DNA from: Arion vulgaris
Taxonomy: Eukaryota > Mollusca > Gastropoda > Stylommatophora > Arionidae
Reading direction: 5' to 3'
NCBI GenBank assembly: GCA_020796225.1
Contig: CM036767.1
Coordinates: forward strand, 12,133,427-12,197,426
DNA length: 64,000 bases
Part shown: positions 59,195 through 64,000 of the stretch, one piece after another
How positions within the stretch are numbered: position 1 is the stretch's first letter
How the letters are laid out: every line of letters starts with the position of its first letter
The notes under the pieces: model-generated
Told to the model about the DNA's origin: nothing
The model's database searches: none
What the model saw: only the letters and a program-made list of their open reading frames with translations
Program-made: the position numbers and the translations under genes

Positions 59195-59660
59195 TAAAAA
59201 CTATAATTACTTTAATACCTCATTCAGTAACCTATTTTCTCTCATGTATTAACCTCAACAGGTCCAGGGTTAATCCCGCTATGTGCAATCTTCCGTGACT
59301 GTCATTAGGTGTGTCCAGTGAATTTTCACGCCAGATTCCAAAGACCTCTTTGTCAACACTTCTTGTCCTCTACCGTCACTATGCGGACATCGCCTAATGT
59401 TCAAGCTAAACGACGCCCCAATACAAAAATGAACAGCTCGCAAATCACAGCACTTTCTTAGAGGATCGGATATAATCTCCCCTTTCTTGTTTGTTGAAGG
59501 GTTCTCTTGTTATTTCATTGGATCATTTATGTGGAAGAATTGCTCTTGTTTAATCCTTTCAGTCAGTAATTTTAAAAAAATGTGTACTTCTGGACGCATT
59601 TCTTTGCAATACAAATTTAGCAATCAATGTTTAGTAGGTTAGATCTTTATAACTATAGTC
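59195..59660. other. Unannotated sequence
   Basis: No call. Confidence 0.3.
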
Positions 59661-59664
59661 TTAA

Positions 59665-59790
59665 CACATAGGTTACCAAAGTGGGCGGTATCGCCCTCCA
59701 GAGGGCACTGAAACTTTCTTAGGGGGCGATAGTGGGTTCAGAAGCATTGAGGAGGGGATGTTCAGGCGATTAGGAGTGGGTAGCTCCTTC
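59665..59790 (+). mobile_element. hAT-like terminal fragment
   Basis: TACCAAAGTGGGCGGTATCG, GGGGGCGATAGTGGGTTCAG and AGCATTGAGGAGGGG match the inverted right end of the hAT element at 50811-51481 (CCAAAGTGGGCGTACCGCCC, GGGGGGCAATAGTGGGTTCA). The partner end was not found. The 20-bp satellite starts directly after it. Confidence 0.75.
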
Positions 59791-59792
59791 AG

Positions 59793-61500
59793 TATAATCA
59801 TGGAGACTAGAATGTAATCATGGAGACTAGAATGTAATCATGGAGACTAGAATGTAATCATGGGGACTAGAATGTAATCATGGAGACTAGAATGTAATCA
59901 TGGGGACTAGAATGTAATCATGGAGACTAGAATGTAATCATGGAGAATAGAATGTAATCATGGGGACTAGAATGTAATCATGGAGACTAGAATGTAATCA
60001 TGGAGACTAGAATGCAATCATGGAGACTAGAATGTAATCATGGAGACTAGAATGTAATCATGGAGACTAGAATGTAATCATGGAGACTAGAATGTAATCA
60101 TGGGGACTAGAATGTAATCATGGAGAACTAGAATGTAATCATGGAGAACTAGAATGTAATCATGGAGACTAGAATGTAATCATGGAGACTAGAATGTAAT
60201 CATGGAGACTAGAATGTAATCATGGAGACTAGAATGTAATCATGGAGACTAGAATGTAATCATGGAGACTAGAATGTAATCATGGAGACTAGAATGTAAT
60301 CATGGAGACTAGAATGTAATCATGGGGACTAGAATGTAATCATGGAGACTAGAATGTAATCATGGAGACTAGAATGTAATCATGGAGACTAGATGATCAT
60401 GGAGACTAGAATAATCATGGAGAATGAGAATGTAATCATGGAGACTAGAATGTAATCATGGAGACTAGAGTATAATCATGGAGACTAGAGTATAATCATG
60501 GAGAATAGAATGTAATCATGGAGACTAGAATGTAATCATGGAGACTAGAATGTAATCATGGAGACTAGAATGTAATCATGGAGACTAAATTGTAATCATG
60601 GAGACTAGAGTATAATCATGGAGACTAGAGTATAATCATGGAGACTAGAATGTAATCATGGAGACTAGAATGTAATCATGGGGACTAGAATGTAATCATG
60701 GAGACTAGAATGTAATCATGGGGACTAGAATGTAATCATGGAGACTAGAATGTAATCATGGAGACTAGAATGCAATCATGGAGACTAGAATGTAATCATG
60801 GGGACTAGAATGTAATCATGGAAACTAGAATGTAATCATGGAGAATAGAATGTAATCATGGAGACTAGAATGTAATCATGGAGAATAGAATGTAATCATG
60901 GGGACTAGAATGTAATCATGGAGACTAGAGTATAATCATGGAGACTAGAGTATAATCATGGAGAATAGAATGTAATCATGGAGACTAGAATGTAATCATG
61001 GAGACTAGAGTATAATCATGGAGACTAGAGTATAATCATGGAGAATAGAATGTAATCATGGAGACTAGAATGTAATCATGGAGACTAGATTGTAATCATG
61101 GAGAATAGAGTATAATCATGGAGAATAGAGTATAATCATGGAGACTAGAGTATAATCATGGAGACTAGAGTATAATCATGGAGACTAGAGTATAATCATG
61201 GAGACTAGAATGTAATCATGGAGACTAGAGTATAATCATGGAAACTAGAGTATAATCATGGAGAATAGAGTATAATCATGGAGAATAGAGTATAATCATG
61301 GAGACTAGAGTATAATCATGGAGACTAGAGTATAATCATGGAGACTAGAATGTAATCATGGAGACTAGAGTATAATCATGGAAACTAGAGTATAATCATG
61401 GAAACTAGAGTATAATCATGGAGACTAGAATGTAAACATGGAGACTAGAGTATAATCATGGAGACTAGAGTATAATCACGGAGTTTATAGAATAATCATG
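59793..61500 (+). repeat. 20-bp satellite, about 85 units
   Basis: Nearly perfect 20-bp periodicity of AGAATGTAATCATGGAGACT over 1.7 kb. Two main variants, GAATGTAATC and GAGTATAATC, plus GGGAC and GAGAAT subtypes. The first dominates at the left and the second at the right, and blocks recur (60460-60580 resembles 60900-61080), implying segmental duplication. Small indels occur near 60125 and 60390-60425. Confidence 0.97.
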
Positions 61501-61796
61501 GTGGTGACTGCATTCTTTCTATTTTTCTTTTTCTTTAGCATATATGATACAAAGAAATTCATGATAAATGTTACAGAAGATAAAAAAAACAGAATAACAA
61601 TACGATCCTTTTGTACTCGGAACAAAATATACTTGAACTAAGATCTGCTGTCACACAAGTTGCTATCAACATCATAGCAAGAAATATACTTGAACTAAGA
61701 TCTGATGTCTACACAATGTTGCTATCAACATCATAGCAAACAGGAATTGAGAAATGAATAATAACAGGGCAAAAGAAAAGTCAAAAAGAATATATT
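61501..61796. other. Unannotated, with a two-copy duplication
   Basis: AATATACTTGAACTAAGATC to TGCTATCAACATCATAGCAA occurs twice (about 61627-61680 and 61684-61740). Confidence 0.5.
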
Positions 61797-62245
61797 TTCT
61801 CCATATCAACCACTTGTTAACCACTCTTTGTGATTTGTATGTGATCTTAGCCTTAAAGCGATTGTACGTCGTGCCAGTTATGCGCCTACAAGTAGGCCAG
61901 CACATCCTATTTCTGCGCTGCTTTTTATTTACTAGGTTAGCATCCCCAGGGCCTACCTACATTTTTTCAGATCCAGAAGCACTTGAGCTTTCAGCTCTTA
62001 GGCACGGTGCCATGAACATCGTAACCCTTCGGTTCGGTGCCACGAACACCGTGAATCTGATAAATCTGTGGCCTTTCTGCCAGCCCGTGGAATTGAGCCC
62101 GCACTCACAGAGGACTAGTCACCCGCAGTCCAACGCGATACGAACACTCTGGACAGGCGAGCGCATTCGTATCTTACGACATGGCTTGTAGATCGTAGTA
62201 GTACTATTCCTTGCTTCCATTGCGGGGCTCGGCACTACACGGGCG
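61797..62245 (-). mobile_element. SINE-A split by SINE-B
   Basis: SINE-A 3' and core part 61797-61965 (TCCATATCAACCACTTGTTA to GCATCCCCAGGGCCTACCTA) and head part 62163-62245 (CTTACGACATGGCTTGTAG to GCACTACACGGGCG). SINE-B lies between them. Confidence 0.87.
61968..62162 (-). mobile_element. SINE-B copy 6, inside SINE-A
   Basis: GATCCAGAAGCACTTGAGCT at the 3' side preceded by a T run, CGTAACCCTTCGGTTCGGTG, GTGGAATTGAGCCCGCACTC and head GGACAGGCGAGCG. Target duplication not clear. Confidence 0.87.
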
Positions 62246-62354
62246 AAAAACTCTATTTATGAAGCACACACAAAAGCTCGTACTAGAAATCTCTTCTTAT
62301 CCTGTAATGCGATGTACGAAAATCATCAAATCGGAGGTGATCAGATCGGGAGAA

Positions 62355-63647
62355 GGGGTCAAAGGCTCATGAGGTCATGGTGGTAACATGAGCCAGGGTT
62401 AGCGAGGGGCGCGCTAACCAAGACCCTGCCCTAACCTCCACGCGGTGACCCTGGAAACAGACTATGGTTCTGGTCTGGCAAAGAGGGGCAGGGATCGGGG
62501 AGAGAAAAACTACTGGTAGGGGTAGCGGTGCAAGTACGGAAACACGATAAAGATACATACAAAGAAAATGCACAAATCTCCTGACCGATGTCCAACAAGA
62601 TATTGCCCAAGTCCCTGAACGCAAAGAAACAGAAACGAAACGTCTCAGACATGGATGAGAGGTGCATCCAGTGACCAAACGTATGCCCACGTAGGAGAAG
62701 CTCGAAGCCCTGAGGAGGGGCAAACATTGCCAGCCCGTCGGCAAGAATAAATAAGACAGGACCGTAACGAATAAAAGTCTACCCTCGTGTTGGTGCGAGA
62801 GAAGATTGCAGCTGACCTAGCATTGGTAGCCTGGTGCAGACACATGTACTGGGCAAGGTTTGCCGAGCGCAAAAGAACAAGTTGCGTTTAGTGCATAACG
62901 AAACTACCCGCCCTGGGAAAACCGTGCAAGGTACTGTGCGACTAAAATTAACATCCCCGGAAGAACTGAGGTTGGTGATTCCTAACGGGACTGCCAGCCA
63001 TGGGGCAACCGGGCAATGTTCGATTGCAGTCGTAACTAACATCCCGGAATAACTGTGGCGGGTGATGGCGGCGAGCGCAAAATCCTCAGTTACGCTGATA
63101 GCGCCGACTGAAACGACCCTCTACATTGTTTGTACTCGGCCCCATGCCAGTGCTTTCGACGTTAATTGCAAATTGCCACGTACCAATGCGCGTCTAGAAA
63201 AGGCTGAGAATGTTCCTTCTCCGGATCAGACTCAAAAATGTACGGTAAAGCAAGGCCGACAATGTACGGACCTGACAGGAAGTCCGGGTCTGAACATTGG
63301 CGAAGGCCGAAACTTTACACGGTGTCTTATACGAGTAAGACGCCGTCCGAGGATAAGCTTACAAGCCCGAGAAATATTTCTCAGTCAGAACGGGCATGAA
63401 CAGCGTAACTCACTGTCCCGGCGTAGATCACAAAGCCCAAAAATACGGCAAAGCTGATCGTACCCTAGGTAAAGCTCACCCTAGTAAATCAAAAGCTGGC
63501 TGAAAACGAACACCCCACCGAAGGATAAGCAACTGGGCTCCAATAGGTGCTGAAGGCTGGTGCACGTACATTACGTTCGGACGTTTGGCTGTTTATATAT
63601 CACAATGAGAATGATTAAAACAGGCCTAGAACGATCGAAGAAGAAGA
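62355..63647 (+). mobile_element. RP1.3 retroposed element, copy 2
   Basis: 1293 bp from GGGGTCAAAGGCTCATGAGG to GGCCTAGAACGATCGAAG plus (GAA)n. Perfect 12-bp duplication AGATCGGGAGAA at 62343-62354 and 63648-63659. The 5' end coincides to the base with copy 1. Plus-strand frames 62834-63052 (KNKLRLVHNETTRPGKTVQG...) and 63062-63457 (MMAASAKSSVTLIAPTETTL...) are in the same phase, separated by one stop. Copy 1 has an extra C there. No domain recognised, so coding function is doubtful. Confidence 0.92.
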
Positions 63648-63693
63648 AGATCGGGAGAAAATCGTTTGGGTGGCTGCGGTAATACTGAGCAAA

Positions 63694-63927
63694 TAAGCGA
63701 TTGAACGAAGACAGGTATCGACAGTATTACATAAGATAGTGAAAAATTAATTATAAAATATTCAAATAAACAACACTCGACGTTTCGATAAGTTGTTTGT
63801 GTACATGTGTGTTCTTGATAAAGGTCTAAGCATCGAAACGTCGAGTGTTGTTTATTTTAATATTTTATAATTAATTTTTCACTATCTTATGTAATACTGC
63901 TGATACCTGTCTTCGTTCAATCGCTTA
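63694..63927. repeat. 96-bp near-perfect inverted repeat with PLE motif
   Basis: Arms 63694-63789 and 63832-63927 are complementary at 93 of 96 positions, loop 42 nt. The loop and right arm carry GTTCTTGATAAAGGTCTAAG and CATCGAAACGTCGAG, the motif found at PLE ends (10420). The transcript would form a very stable hairpin. Confidence 0.95.
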
Positions 63928-64000
63928 TCCTGTAAGCACGACAGAATTAGATAAAAGAGAGAAGTTACTTACATCACAAGTGACTGACCACCTACCCCAG
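63928..64000. other. Unannotated to window end
   Basis: Nothing recognised. The element at 63694 may continue beyond the window. Confidence 0.3.

Noticed and set aside
59793..61500. CRISPR array
   Set aside because: Head-to-tail 20-bp repeats without spacers in a eukaryotic context. The same holds for all other arrays here.

Overview
This window looks like non-genic DNA from an intron-bearing animal genome, most likely an invertebrate. I lean weakly towards a mollusc or other lophotrochozoan from the mix of elements, and no sequence here proves it. There are no operons, ribosome binding sites or rRNA genes. Nearly everything recognisable is a mobile element, a relic of one, or a tandem repeat. 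I found no intact host gene. Three short stretches have the look of host exons (39562-39716, 46218-46275 and 52445-52528), and none is proven.

Elements, with working names used throughout. DNA transposons: one complete 2.06-kb IS630/Tc1/mariner element resembling the DD82E (Sailor) group (4742-6801), four 165-233-bp hAT-type MITEs with 8-bp target duplications (457, 11344, 16958, 25245), and larger non-autonomous hAT-like elements (29400-29964, 50811-51481, and an end at 59665). Penelope-like elements (PLE): a broken copy with reverse transcriptase and GIY-YIG nuclease (8690-10520), plus 3'-terminal fragments at 33760, 41680, 41990 and 63694, two of them forming long inverted repeats. Non-LTR retrotransposons (LINE-a to LINE-i): mostly 5'-truncated C-terminal fragments. 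LINE-a (49862-51890, minus) is the longest. LINE-d, -e and -f carry RNase H. LINE-e also shows an endonuclease remnant. SINEs: SINE-A, with variants A2 and A3, is a roughly 260-bp family with a (GAA)n tail and many copies. SINE-B to SINE-G have tRNA-like heads, and SINE-H is a less certain pair. RP1.3 is a 1.29-kb retroposed unit present twice in opposite orientation (39931-41228 minus, 62355-63647 plus), each with a 12-bp target duplication.

Layout. 0-4.6 kb: hAT MITE, SINEs, LINE fragments and two minisatellites. 4.5-7.2 kb: a three-level nest of 51-bp minisatellite, SINE-A and Sailor-like transposon. 7.9-10.5 kb: 41-bp minisatellite and PLE. 10.8-21.7 kb: minisatellites, LINE fragments, SINEs and two MITEs. 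21.7-29 kb: dispersed repeats and LINE-h/a/c fragments, with a 39-bp minisatellite grown from LINE-c sequence. 29-39 kb: hAT, SINEs, a 29-bp minisatellite and LINE fragments. 39-46 kb: RP1.3, PLE pieces, LINE-e and a 1.6-kb satellite of 78-bp units built from the last codons and 3' end of LINE-e. 46-55 kb: a candidate exon, a LINE-e inserted in a SINE-A, and LINE-a split by a hAT element that itself carries a SINE. 55-64 kb: minisatellites, SINEs, a 1.7-kb satellite of 20-bp units, the second RP1.3 and a terminal 96-bp inverted repeat.

How the parts relate. SINE-A and its variants, RP1.3, LINE-c and LINE-e all end in (GAA)n, and LINE-e shows this tail abutting its own target duplication. This makes a shared priming mechanism plausible. 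Several minisatellites demonstrably grew out of LINE coding sequence. Insertions inside insertions give a relative age order at many loci. All coordinates and matches were read by eye. No database search or alignment program was used.
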